From: Rhizobium sp. NXC14
GTDB lineage: Bacteria > Pseudomonadota > Alphaproteobacteria > Rhizobiales > Rhizobiaceae
Length of the DNA stretch: 64,000 bases
Direction: 5' to 3'
Assembly (NCBI RefSeq): GCF_002117485.1
Contig: NZ_CP021030.1
Location: 1,119,001-1,183,000, forward strand
The notes under the pieces are model-generated. The model worked only from the letters and a program-made list of their open reading frames with translations, was not told the DNA's origin and made no database searches. A program made the position numbers and the translations under genes. Positions 25,527 through 34,100 of this stretch are shown here, in pieces. Each line of letters begins with the position of its first letter. The stretch's first letter is position 1.

Positions 25527-26261
25527 ATGTGTAGTCGCGTTTACATCAAAGAACCGCTTCACGAGCTCGCGCGTAGTTTCTCTTTCGCCGGATACGGCGA
25601 GCTTGACGGCTTGGTTGACCGCATCCCTCGATACAACGGCTCACCAGGCCAAGTCTATCCGATCATCATCCAGGAAGCAGCGCCGGGAACCGGTATCGTT
25701 GGCCCGGTCTTTGCAATAGCAAAGTGGGGACTGGCGCCGGCATCTAGAACGCCTAGCGACCGGCGTCGCCCATTGGTCGATGTTCGCTGCGAAAAGATTG
25801 CCGCACACAGACTCGCCGGGCCTGCCTACCGGTCTCGGCGCTGCTTGATTCCAGTCAACGGATTCTTTGAGTGGAAGTTGATCTCCGCTCACAGCCGAGA
25901 CAAGCAACCCTATGCTATCGCGATGAAGACGGACGTTCTGTTTGCTCTCGCAGGCATTTGGGAGCTCTGGCGCCACCCAGCCGGCATCGATATCCGCACC
26001 TTCGCCGTCGTCACCTGCGCGCCGAATGAGATGATGACGACAATCAGTGAACGAATGCCAGTCATTCTCCGTCGGCAAGACTATGAGCGCTGGCTATCTC
26101 CTGATCCAAATCCATCCGACCTGATGAAGCCATACTCGGCCGACCTTTTGACCATGTGGCCGATCGGCACGGGCGTTGACAATCTGAAGAATACCGGCCC
26201 CGAGATCATCAGCCCGGTTAATCTCGGTCCGCAGCGTCCTCTGACTCGTCAGCTTCGCTGA
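25527..26261 (+). CDS. SRAP (YedK/HMCES-like) protein with altered active site
   Basis: 244 residues. I chose ATG 25527 because it gives Met-Cys, and SRAP proteins use Cys2 to crosslink to abasic sites in single-stranded DNA. The Glu motif is VNGFFEWK (as in WFEWK of YedK). Two other catalytic positions differ: the Asn of the NAR.ET motif is Asp (LVDVRCEKIA) and the His before RMPVIL is Ser (TISERMPVIL). DNA binding and crosslinking may survive, but reversal chemistry may not. It lies 133 bp before a LexA-controlled operon that ends in another SRAP gene. Confidence 0.85.
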   Translation: MCSRVYIKEPLHELARSFSFAGYGELDGLVDRIPRYNGSPGQVYPIIIQEAAPGTGIVGPVFAIAKWGLAPASRTPSDRRRPLVDVRCEKIAAHRLAGPAYRSRRCLIPVNGFFEWKLISAHSRDKQPYAIAMKTDVLFALAGIWELWRHPAGIDIRTFAVVTCAPNEMMTTISERMPVILRRQDYERWLSPDPNPSDLMKPYSADLLTMWPIGTGVDNLKNTGPEIISPVNLGPQRPLTRQLR

Positions 26262-26325
26262 GAGGCGGAACCGCCCTCCACACTGCCACGACATTCAGCC
26301 GCCCTCGAAAAGAAACAGAGGATTA

Positions 26326-26360
26326 TTGACTCCATCGCTCCGCGTGAACATAATGAGAAC
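26326..26360 (+). promoter_or_regulatory. SOS promoter: -35/-10 with overlapping LexA box
   Basis: TTGACT at 26326-26331, 17 bases, and CATAAT at 26349-26354 give a near-consensus promoter. GAAC-N7-GAAC at 26346-26360 overlaps the -10 box. Direct repeats GTTC-N7-GTTC (here read on the complement) are the known LexA box of alphaproteobacteria. LexA bound here would block RNA polymerase directly. Confidence 0.7.
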
Positions 26361-26406
26361 ATCGGCGTGCGGCCGCCAATCTGAAAACTAAAGTATGGAG
26401 CACGGG

Positions 26407-26607
26407 ATGCGCGAGCAGCCGATTGGCGAAGCCATGGTTGATGACGAGATTGCCGAGGTGCTTGCCTATCACAAAGGCGATGTGCAAGCGGCGATAGGAA
26501 CGCTCCTGGCAGACATCCGTCACCTTCGCTGGCAGCTAGTGCTGACCGAAGGCGCTATGGGCCGAGGGATCACGCGTGGGTGGCGGCCGAGATACGACCG
26601 AGACTGA
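26407..26607 (+). CDS. Small protein of unknown function, first gene of SOS operon
   Basis: 66 residues from ATG 26407, six bases after GGAG; ATG 26395 is an alternative. The sequence is mostly helical: VDDEIAEVLAYHKGDVQAAIGTLLADIRHLRWQLVLTEGAM, ending in Arg-rich GITRGWRPRYDRD. No family is recognised. It is the first gene downstream of the LexA box and stops two bases before the next start, so it is expected to be induced by DNA damage. Confidence 0.6.
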   Translation: MREQPIGEAMVDDEIAEVLAYHKGDVQAAIGTLLADIRHLRWQLVLTEGAMGRGITRGWRPRYDRD

Positions 26608-26609
26608 CC

Positions 26610-26930
26610 ATGCCGGAGATCAACTATGCCAAGAAGTTGCGCGGGTGGACCCTGCGCGACGCGGCTGATGCTAACCAATTGCTCGAGGTAACGTGCCAGC
26701 TGTGTCGAAGGACTTACCGGTTTTTTCCGCGAGATCTGTTGAAGCTGACGAAGGACGTGAGCCTCGATCGCTTGGCCGGCCGCTTCCGGTGTGAGCTCTG
26801 CGACCGAAGGGAATACATGAACCTGAAGGTCGTCCAGATTTGGGGGGCTGAAATCGGCAAGCTTCCAGTGCGCCGACTGGTCAAGGTGACGTCGGTCAAA
26901 AAACCAATCTGGGAAGACGGAGTTTTGTAG
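26610..26930 (+). CDS. Zinc-ribbon-like protein of unknown function, SOS operon
   Basis: 106 residues. Two Cys pairs, CQLC near residue 30 and CELC near 72, separated by about 40 residues with a basic stretch ([17 protein letters not shown]), look like a zinc-binding nucleic-acid module. The C terminus is basic too ([15 protein letters not shown]). Close spacing on both sides (2 bp before, 1 bp after) supports translational coupling with the SRAP fusion downstream. Confidence 0.65.
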   Translation: MPEINYAKKLRGWTLRDAADANQLLEVTCQLCRRTYRFFPRDLLKLTKDVSLDRLAGRFRCELCDRREYMNLKVVQIWGAEIGKLPVRRLVKVTSVKKPIWEDGVL

Positions 26931-26931
26931 G

Positions 26932-28023
26932 ATGGCGTCGCGCCGAGATAACCCTAGCGCCCGCTGGCGCCTAAAAACTGATCTTCCTCATCACGTCATA
27001 CTCTGGTGGGGCAACTATCACTCCGGCGAACACCCCTATTCCGTTCACGATCGGGGTACGGTCATCACCGCGGCGCTCGCACTGGACAGCAGATCGAAGA
27101 GCTATAGGGCGTCGATCGAGTGGGATAGCTATCTTGTCTTTTGCTTCAGCAGCCGCGAAGCTGCAGAGCAATTCAGGGATCGCTGGGACGGCCAGTTAAT
27201 CGATACGGACGAAGTGGCCCGCAATGGGGCCTGGAGGCCGAAGGAGGGAGATGTGTGCAATCTATACCGGATGGATGCGAAGGATTGGGTCAATAAGTGG
27301 GCTCAAGACGTCGAGAGTCTGGTCAACTTGATGCCGGCCTACCAGATGAACCCGGACCAATTGGGCCCGATCGTCCGCAACACACCAGATGGCCGCAAGC
27401 AGCTTGTCCATGCGAGATGGGGTCTTCCTTCGCCATTCTTCGTGATCAAACAGGCAGCTGAGGCCCGGGCAGAGAAATTGCGCCAAAAAGCCAAGCCCGT
27501 CGACATGGACATGCTCATCCGGATGGAGCCGGATAAGGGCGTCACCAACGTCCGCAACCTCAATGTTTCGCACTGGAAGAAATGGTTCGGCGTCCAGAGC
27601 CGTTGCATAGTGCCGGTGACCAGTTTTGCCGAACCCGATCCCGCCAGTAAACAGGACGGTGGAAGCACGCCAAACGCGTGGTTCGCCCGTGACGACAGTA
27701 GGCCGTTGATGTTCTTCGCTGGGATCCACGTTCCGCAATGGCAAAGCGTTCGGAAAGTCAAGGATGGTCTTACGACCGACGACCTCTACGGCTTCTTGAC
27801 CACCGACCCCAACGACGTCGTCAAACCGATCCACGGAAAGGCGATGCCGGTCTTGCTGCTGACGCAAGAAGAAGTCGACGTGTGGATGCGCGCCCCTTGG
27901 GAAGAGGCGAAGGCGCTCGCCCGCCCGCTGCCAAACGATGCAATCAGGGTGATATCGCGCGAGGCCTATGGCTCCACCATCATCAGCAACGCCGGGGAGC
28001 CGGTGCAAACGAATTTGCTGTAA
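26932..28023 (+). CDS. SRAP-domain protein with an in-frame 107-residue N-terminal extension
   Basis: The open frame from ATG 26932 gives 363 residues. Residues 1-107 have no recognised domain but look protein-like ([36 protein letters not shown]). Residues 108-363 form a complete SRAP domain: NLYRM, Asn in [13 protein letters not shown], Glu in [10 protein letters not shown], His in [17 protein letters not shown] needs an N-terminal Cys, and here codons 108-109 are GTG TGC (27253-27258) preceded by AAGGAGGGAGAT, an excellent ribosome site. I infer that GTG 27253 starts the active 256-residue enzyme, while ATG 26932 starts a longer form or a separate upstream domain. Third gene of the SOS operon. 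Confidence 0.85.
   Translation: MASRRDNPSARWRLKTDLPHHVILWWGNYHSGEHPYSVHDRGTVITAALALDSRSKSYRASIEWDSYLVFCFSSREAAEQFRDRWDGQLIDTDEVARNGAWRPKEGDVCNLYRMDAKDWVNKWAQDVESLVNLMPAYQMNPDQLGPIVRNTPDGRKQLVHARWGLPSPFFVIKQAAEARAEKLRQKAKPVDMDMLIRMEPDKGVTNVRNLNVSHWKKWFGVQSRCIVPVTSFAEPDPASKQDGGSTPNAWFARDDSRPLMFFAGIHVPQWQSVRKVKDGLTTDDLYGFLTTDPNDVVKPIHGKAMPVLLLTQEEVDVWMRAPWEEAKALARPLPNDAIRVISREAYGSTIISNAGEPVQTNLL
27241..27255 (+). promoter_or_regulatory. Internal ribosome binding site and GTG start of the SRAP domain
   Basis: AAGGAGGGAGAT then GTG: the Shine-Dalgarno core sits five to six bases before the codon, and the next codon is the Cys that SRAP enzymes expose as residue 2. The upstream frame has no stop, so the site lies inside a longer reading frame. 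Confidence 0.65.
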
Positions 28024-28189
28024 CCACTATGAGTGGACAACGGCATAAAGGCATCATCGGCGCCGGGTGCTAACCTGATTATCGAGCACTATTGCTGTGT
28101 CGCCGGCTGCGCGGAGTGGTCTTAATGGGATGATGACATAACTATACATCGTAGATCATTCTAAACCAAAGAAATTGGCTGGCTTCTCA

Positions 28190-28873
28190 ATGCTGAACGG
28201 TCTCGACACCTTCGTGATGAAGCTGATGGGTCAATATTCATTCAAGTCGATTATAGCGAATAAGTTCATTATTCATTTTCTTGACTTGAACACTGTAAAA
28301 TTTCTGACTTTATTTATATTATTGTGGTTTCTATGGTTTTTTCGAAATAAGTGGAAGCCAGTTGTTGTCGAATGCATCATCGACATGTTCTTCGGAATTG
28401 GCATATCGCGATTTATACAACTGTTTCTGCCAGAGCGTCTCAGGCCGCTGCATTCAGGCAATCCCGACTTCGTGCTGCCTTTGGGCGTTGATCCGAAAGC
28501 GCTTGAGCATTGGAGTTCCTTCCCCAGTGACCATGCCGCGCTGACCTTCGCGGTATCGACAACGATGTGGCGTGCATCCCGACCGCTTGGTGCGGCCTGC
28601 TTCATCTGGTCGACGTTCGTGATTTGCCTGCCGCGCATCTATGCTGGCTATCATTATGCGACCGACATCCTGGGTGGCGCTTTTGTAGGCGTGTGCACAG
28701 CCCTTCTGGTTGCACGCCCTCTTCAGAAGCTATTGATGCCGTCTCTGCTAACGGCTGAGGAGCGCTTTCCAGCTTTGTTCTTCTCCGGTTTCTTTGTCAT
28801 ATCCTATGAATTTGTGACGCAGTTCGACGAGCTGCGGCTCGTCGGAAGGGCCTTTCAACACCTCATCTCGTGA
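28190..28873 (+). CDS. PAP2-family membrane phosphatase
   Basis: 227 residues from ATG 28190 (a TTG at 28175 could extend it by five). The three phosphatase motifs are present: LPERLRP (motif 1), FPSDHAALT (motif 2) and PRIYAGYHYATD (motif 3, with catalytic His and Asp). About five to six membrane segments; the N-terminal part is AT-rich and basic, unlike the rest of the window. The likely reaction is removal of phosphate from undecaprenyl or another lipid (di)phosphate at the inner membrane. It stands alone. The AT-rich start (28240-28350) suggests horizontal origin or a special expression need. Confidence 0.85.
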   Translation: MLNGLDTFVMKLMGQYSFKSIIANKFIIHFLDLNTVKFLTLFILLWFLWFFRNKWKPVVVECIIDMFFGIGISRFIQLFLPERLRPLHSGNPDFVLPLGVDPKALEHWSSFPSDHAALTFAVSTTMWRASRPLGAACFIWSTFVICLPRIYAGYHYATDILGGAFVGVCTALLVARPLQKLLMPSLLTAEERFPALFFSGFFVISYEFVTQFDELRLVGRAFQHLIS

Positions 28874-29114
28874 TTGCGAGATCGACGAGCTCGGATAAAC
28901 GGCACATCCTTCCACCTGCAGGCCGTTCCGGATCACATAGACGAAGCTTGGGCGGCGGGCTGGCGAGAATCGAAACCGTAGCAAGCGAAGATTGGCCTAA
29001 TTAAGAAGGGCCGAAGCTGAGTTTAACTATCTCCAACGCTGTAACGGAACCTAGCCGGTCCTCGTTCGTTGAGGCAATAGGAAAGCACGGGTGTTCCTCC
29101 TGTGCGATCCGTGT

Positions 29115-29173
29115 TGTCAAGACTTGCCCCGTTTCGGCGGGGCTTTTTTGTCCGGCATCGTACCGGAACCGCA
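29115..29173 (+). terminator. Rho-independent terminator-like hairpin in a repeated element (copy 1)
   Basis: GCCCCG TTTCGG CGGGGC at 29126-29143 forms a 6-bp GC stem followed by six T, a textbook terminator. No convincing rightward gene ends just before it. The wider segment (GTCAAGACTTGCCCC...TTTGTCCGGCATCGTACC) is repeated at 29728. Confidence 0.6.
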
Positions 29174-29175
29174 CT

Positions 29176-29283
29176 ATGCCCGATCACCCCGCCGCTGTTG
29201 AGGAAGCGATCGACAAGCTGATCGATCTTGACGAGACTGCTCGAGCCCACTTCCAAGACAATTCGAAAAAAATCGCCGAGTGA
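29176..29283 (+). CDS. Possible 35-residue peptide
   Basis: ATG 29176 to TGA 29283 encodes a small acidic helical peptide (AAVEEAIDKLIDLDETARAH). It follows the terminator-like hairpin by about 30 bp and has only a weak ribosome site, CCGGAACC. Composition is protein-like, but there is no family to compare with. Confidence 0.3.
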   Translation: MPDHPAAVEEAIDKLIDLDETARAHFQDNSKKIAE

Positions 29284-29336
29284 TGTTCAATCGAATTCAT
29301 CCTCGGATCGTATCAAGGTGAGGGGTTCTAACGCCC

Positions 29337-29368
29337 GCGCCTCATGGCGCCGTTTCCATGTGAGGCGC
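29337..29368. other. Stem-loop, gene-poor interval 29284-29559
   Basis: GCGCCTCA and TGAGGCGC form an 8-bp perfect stem with a 16-base loop that could pair further (GGCGCC). No gene is visible in 29284-29559. The hairpin may belong to an unannotated transcript or be another intergenic repeat. Confidence 0.35.
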
Positions 29369-29559
29369 CATCAAACGCGGACGCATCCAGTTCGCGAGTT
29401 CGACCGGACAACCTCGATCCACAGTGGGTACGGCAGCAGACATTTAAGTCGCTGCTAATGCTCCCCATATAACATGCTGCGCCGGTCGGGTTCTTCGTCC
29501 GGCGTAGCGGCGTGCTCCTGCGTTCATGGATGGTGCAGTTGAGCCGCCGCACTTCTTTC

Positions 29560-29634
29560 TCAACGGAAGCCGAAGAAGCTCAGGATAGCGAGCACGATGA
29601 CGACGGCGCCGACGAGCCAGATTAAGTTATTCAC
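29560..29634 (-). CDS. 24-residue single-pass membrane peptide
   Basis: GTG 29634 preceded by GAAGGAGATTCCAC opens a 24-codon frame ending TGA at 29560-29562. Nearly the whole product is one hydrophobic helix: N-terminal MNNLIWLVGAVVIVLAILSF then FGFR. The strong ribosome site and clean transmembrane pattern make it a convincing small protein. It may act by modulating a membrane complex; no partner is evident nearby. Confidence 0.65.
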   Translation of the reverse strand: MNNLIWLVGAVVIVLAILSFFGFR

Positions 29635-29727
29635 GTGGAATCTCCTTCAATGGGAATGAGCCAGGTTGCAAGCACATAATGTTTGGCGGCGGCTCATGTT
29701 CCAATGTCCACAATGCCTGGCGTCGCC

Positions 29728-29784
29728 TGCCAAGACTTGCCCCCTTGCGAGGGCTCTTTGTCCGGTAGTGTACCGGAACCACAG
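29728..29784 (+). repeat. Second copy of the hairpin element
   Basis: GCCAAGACTTGCCCCCTTGC, then GAGGGCTCTTTGTCCGGTAG and TGTACCGGAACCACA, parallels the copy at 29115-29173, but the stem is shorter (CCCT/AGGG) and the T-run weaker. The interval 29785-30050 shows no gene. Confidence 0.55.
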
Positions 29785-30055
29785 GCAGCACAGTGAGGTT
29801 AAGTCACCGGATCGCCGGCAGAGAGGTAGTAACTTCGGATCGCACACGCCTTTTCTGCTTGCGATCCACCCCACCCCGGAGTGGGGTCGTGCGGAGTAAG
29901 TTTCCCAGTGGGCTCCCAACGCGACGCACGACTTCTTTCTCAGCCCAGCCAAATGAACATAAGTGTCGAACACATTTGCTGATCAAGGACGGCGGATTGG
30001 TTCGTGAGTCGTGGAAATTTTGATGACGGGCCGCCCACCTCCCTCCGTGCACTTC

Positions 30056-30085
30056 GGCTCCGCAAACTTCGTTGTTTGCGGAGCC
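30056..30085 (-). terminator. Strong stem-loop after the lyase-like gene
   Basis: GGCTCCGCAAAC and GTTTGCGGAGCC form a perfect 12-bp stem with a six-base loop, 24 bp downstream of the leftward gene ending at 30109. There is no T-tract, so it may protect the mRNA end or act with Rho. Confidence 0.5.
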
Positions 30086-30108
30086 CCATCGCCGTCGATC
30101 CTGCTGAG

Positions 30109-30963
30109 CTACTTCCAAACGAGAGCCTCACGAGATTTCGCCATGCTGACGTAGCGATAGTAGACTGTCGCGGGCACCACCAATTTGGTGCCAGTCGTGC
30201 AGCACAGGTAGTTGCCGAAAAGAAAGTAATTTAGCTTATCGCATGAAAAACAGGTAACGCCGTGATAGTCCACGACCTGCTTCCCATCCAGAAACATCAA
30301 GAAGCGTCCGTCGACTTCCCTGGTCCATCGGACAAAGAGTTCGAAACGGTGCCAAGCGCCCGCCAGTTCCCTGATAGAGGCGACGCGCATGTCGAAAAGG
30401 TCAATACAGTCACCGCCGAACTGGGTCATCTGCTTCCCGCTTGGCTTTTCCATACTCCATGAAAGGAATTGGTCGTTGCTATGGGGATTGGTGGTCAGGG
30501 CCACGAGTTGGCATTGGTCCTGATCCTTGAATTCGACGAATATCTCGTGACCTCTTACCTGCTTCGAACCAATTGGAAAGTCGGGCACGAAATACATGTC
30601 CCAGCCATACCATGCCTCCTTGGGTTGCTTGGCCTTGCGTCCCTGCTGAACCGTCGCGCGAGCCGACTGTTGCTCGCAGTCGTCCTGCACGCACGGGCCT
30701 GGATTGATCGAGAACTTGAACACCTTGGCCGCGTTGTACTGATCCAGCGGGTCTTTCACCATAGTAAAGCCGCCCGGCTGATTGCGCTCCGTCGTAACTC
30801 TAAACGGGTGAGTGAAGCCAGGAACTTTAAATGTCCTTTCCGCACCGAATGAAAGATTTGCTGAAAGAACTGGCGGAAGTACTGCCACCAGGATTTTGCG
30901 GAGGAAGTTGAATATGCCGATATTCTTGAACCCTGAGCTTGACCGATTAGTTCTCAGCGGCAT
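30109..30963 (-). CDS. Exported protein resembling heparin-lyase-I-like polysaccharide lyases
   Basis: 284 residues from ATG 30963, six bases after GGGAGG. A basic start and hydrophobic stretch (FNFLRKILVAVLPPVLSANL) followed by SFGAE look like a signal peptide. The mature part has a jelly-roll pattern: WYGWDMYFVPDFPIG, GHEIFVEFKDQ, WHRFELFVRWTREVDGRFLMFLDGKQVVDY, found in the PF14099 (heparin lyase I-like) group. Six Cys suggest disulfides. The substrate would be an acidic polysaccharide in the periplasm or medium. It is 180 bp downstream of the giant gene on the same strand. Confidence 0.7.
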   Translation of the reverse strand: MPLRTNRSSSGFKNIGIFNFLRKILVAVLPPVLSANLSFGAERTFKVPGFTHPFRVTTERNQPGGFTMVKDPLDQYNAAKVFKFSINPGPCVQDDCEQQSARATVQQGRKAKQPKEAWYGWDMYFVPDFPIGSKQVRGHEIFVEFKDQDQCQLVALTTNPHSNDQFLSWSMEKPSGKQMTQFGGDCIDLFDMRVASIRELAGAWHRFELFVRWTREVDGRFLMFLDGKQVVDYHGVTCFSCDKLNYFLFGNYLCCTTGTKLVVPATVYYRYVSMAKSREALVWK

Positions 30964-31144
30964 CACCAACCTCCCTCATTGTCTCGGCATCGCCTGTTAC
31001 GCGTTCAATATGCCCTAAGGGGCGACCTTCAGCTTTGAAGGAATTGCGGAGCTTCAACCAGACGACTTCAGCGGTGGCCAGCGGCACACCGCTTAACGAC
31101 GACCGAATGAGCCGTGCCACCAATCCCATCCTGAATGCTGCGGC

Positions 31145-34100
31145 TCAAGTCGGTGTCAACAGGGTCGCGCCGGTCGGCGCATTGGGGTCTGCCCAGCGAC
31201 GGATAGTGCCGGTGCCCAAATCAGCGCCGTAAAGCCAGCCGTCCGGTCCCTTCTGAATGTCTACCAGATAGGCGACGCCCGTATCGAAGACCTGTACGTT
31301 CGAGATCTGCCGGCTTGCGTTCATCGTTGCGGTGTAGACATTTCCATTGACAAGATCCGCAAACATCAGGGTGTTGTCGTTGTAGAAGTCCCCGACGGTG
31401 ATCGCAGTGGCGTTGTCGGGCGAACCGTGGCTTCTCGATAGCAGCGGAAAAACAGCAGCCTGATCAGAAGGACTGTTTCGGTTACCATTGTTGTAGAAGC
31501 TGATCGCCTGAGGGAGATCCTGGTAGCCGCCCGTTCGGCCAGGACCTTCCAGATAGGGCCAGCCGAAATTCGATCCTGCAGGGCCGGTATTTATTTCCTC
31601 CCAAGTGGTCCAGCCGACATCTCCGAGCACGGGCAGGTTGGTCACTGGATCGAAGGTGAAGCGATAGGCGTTGCGCACGCCCGAATAGAATACCTTGGAC
31701 TGATTGCTGTTCGGATCTGCGGGGTCATAGAAGGGGTTCCCCGGAACGCCCGCGCCGGTCATCGGATCTATCCTCAGGACTTTGCCGGACAGATTGTGAA
31801 CGTCTTGAGCGCGAACCGTGCGAGGGTCCATGAAATTGTATGAGGTGCCGTCTCCGTTGCTGAAGTACAGCATGCCGTCGGGCCCGAAATGGAGTGCTCC
31901 ATTGGAATGGGAGTCACTGTCCGTCGCCAGATAGTCCCGAATATTCTGGTTCTGGATTCCGGCGCGATCTGGATCGTTGTCCTGCGTTCCCACCTCGATC
32001 TGGCTTGCAGGGGCGGTAATGGTGGTGCCGTTCACGATGCCGGACGGCGGTATGTTCACAGCGCCGGTACTGTCGAGATCCGGACGGCTGGTGTATGCCC
32101 AGGTGCTATTGGTACCGGCCAGCACGACCATGCTGGCCGGATCGGCGATCATCGTGTTGGGGTTGACCGTAAGCCGAACGAGGCGCGAAGGACGGTTCCC
32201 TTTGGTGTCCGGTCCCGCCAGGCCCGTTCCAGTCGCGGTTTCTGGCGGATCGTAGGTGTAGAGCAGATAGACGTATGGATTTGCCGCGAAGTTCGGATGA
32301 ATTGCCAGCCCCAGCATCCCCCGGTCTCCGGGCGTATAGTTGACCTGGCTGGACAAATCGACAAGCGGCGTCGATCTGAGCGTGCCGTTGTCCACCACCC
32401 GCACAATGCCATTCTGCTGCGCGACAATCATATAGCGGCCATCGGGGGTCCAATCGAGGGCCGTTGGCTCGGTCAAGCCGGACACGACGGTCTGTCGGAC
32501 CAGATTGCCGAGGTTGCTGTCGTCATCCAGGATGTTGACGGTCGCAGTCGTTTGGCTCCCCAGGACAGCACCTGTCGGGTTGCTCAAGGTTAAAGTGAAG
32601 CTTTCGTTGCTCTCGGCCGTCGTGTTGTTGAGCAGCGGGACAGAAATGGTCTGGATCGCTTGCCCTGCGGCAAAGGTGAGCACGCCCGTTGTTGTCGTAT
32701 AACCGGAGCCCGCGATCGCGCTGCCATTGCTCGTTGCATATGAGACGGTGGCCGTGGCGTCGATGTTTCCACTGCGCTGAACCGTGATAGTGGCGGCGGC
32801 GGCCGCCTCCGATAAGGTGATGACCGGATTGTTCAAGGAGATGGTTGGTGCGGAATCGTTGTCGACGATCGAGACCAGAACAGTCCGCGGCGCTGCGAGC
32901 GAGCCACCAGGCCCGGGATTCTGGATGCCGACGGAAAATGTCTCGGTCCCTTCGGCATCAGGGTCGTTGACGATTGGGATGGAAAACGTCTTGCTGCTCT
33001 CGCCATCCTCGAAAACAACTTGCCCGGTATTGGCTCGGCCATTGAAGGTCGGCAGCGTATAGTCCGCTCCAGCCTGTGCCGCTCCGGCGCCGCCGACCTC
33101 GTTGGTCGTGTACTCCAGTGTCAGCTGCCCGCTCGTGCTGCCTGTGCGAACGACGGTGATTGTTGCAGCGCCCGCTGTTTCACTGACGTAGATGGTGGCG
33201 TTGTCCCGCAAGGCAACGCTTGATCCAGCAGAGAAGACGACGTCGCGGAAGTAATTTTCGTTCTGGTAGACGAGGGCTGGAAAGGTGCCGATGGTTTCGT
33301 TGTAGACACCGGCGCCGGCCGGGGCGGTCAATCCGCCATTGCTGATCGGATTGGCGAAGCCGTTCGAGGTCAGCGAATAGTAGCTGTTGGCATTGACCGA
33401 GACGACATAGGTGGTGCCCGCATTGATGACCAGCGGGCTTGCCAAGGTCTGCTGCTGCCAGCCTGAGGCTGTCTCATTGGTGAAGGTGACGCTTGCCAGC
33501 GGCTGCCCGGTGGCCGACCAGATGCGGCCGACATGGGTGCCGGTCTCGCTGGGGGCCTTGTAATAGCGGACCGCCTGGATCGAACCGGTATTGCTGCTGA
33601 CGAAGCGCATCCCGACTTCCCAATCCACTCCGGGCCCGTCGGTGAAGTTGGGTTGGGCCGGTGTCTGGGTGGTGAAGAGGCTGACGGGGGCGGAACTTAC
33701 CGATGTAATCGGGGCAGTCGCCGCGCTCACGACGGTCTCGCCAGTGCCACGCAGGTCGGTATAGGTGGCATTCACCCGCACGCGCTTGCCGACGAGACTG
33801 CTGCTCAGTGTCAGGCTTTGCCCGCTCGCGACGTCACTCCACGTAGTGCCGTTGTCGCTGCTCTGCCACAGATAGCTGACGCTTGCCGGCAGGCCATCGA
33901 TGTCACTGAGGCTGGCGGTCAAGGTCTGGCCCTGGCTCGCTATGCCAGTGATCGAGATCACGCCGGGATCATTGACATTGGCGACTGCCGAGGACGTCGC
34001 CGGGCTGGTGACATTCTCGCTGTTGCCCAGGTTGTCGATGTAACTGGCTGTTGCCCGCACGAAATTGCCGACCTGGGCCTGCTGCAGGGTCAGCGTCTTG

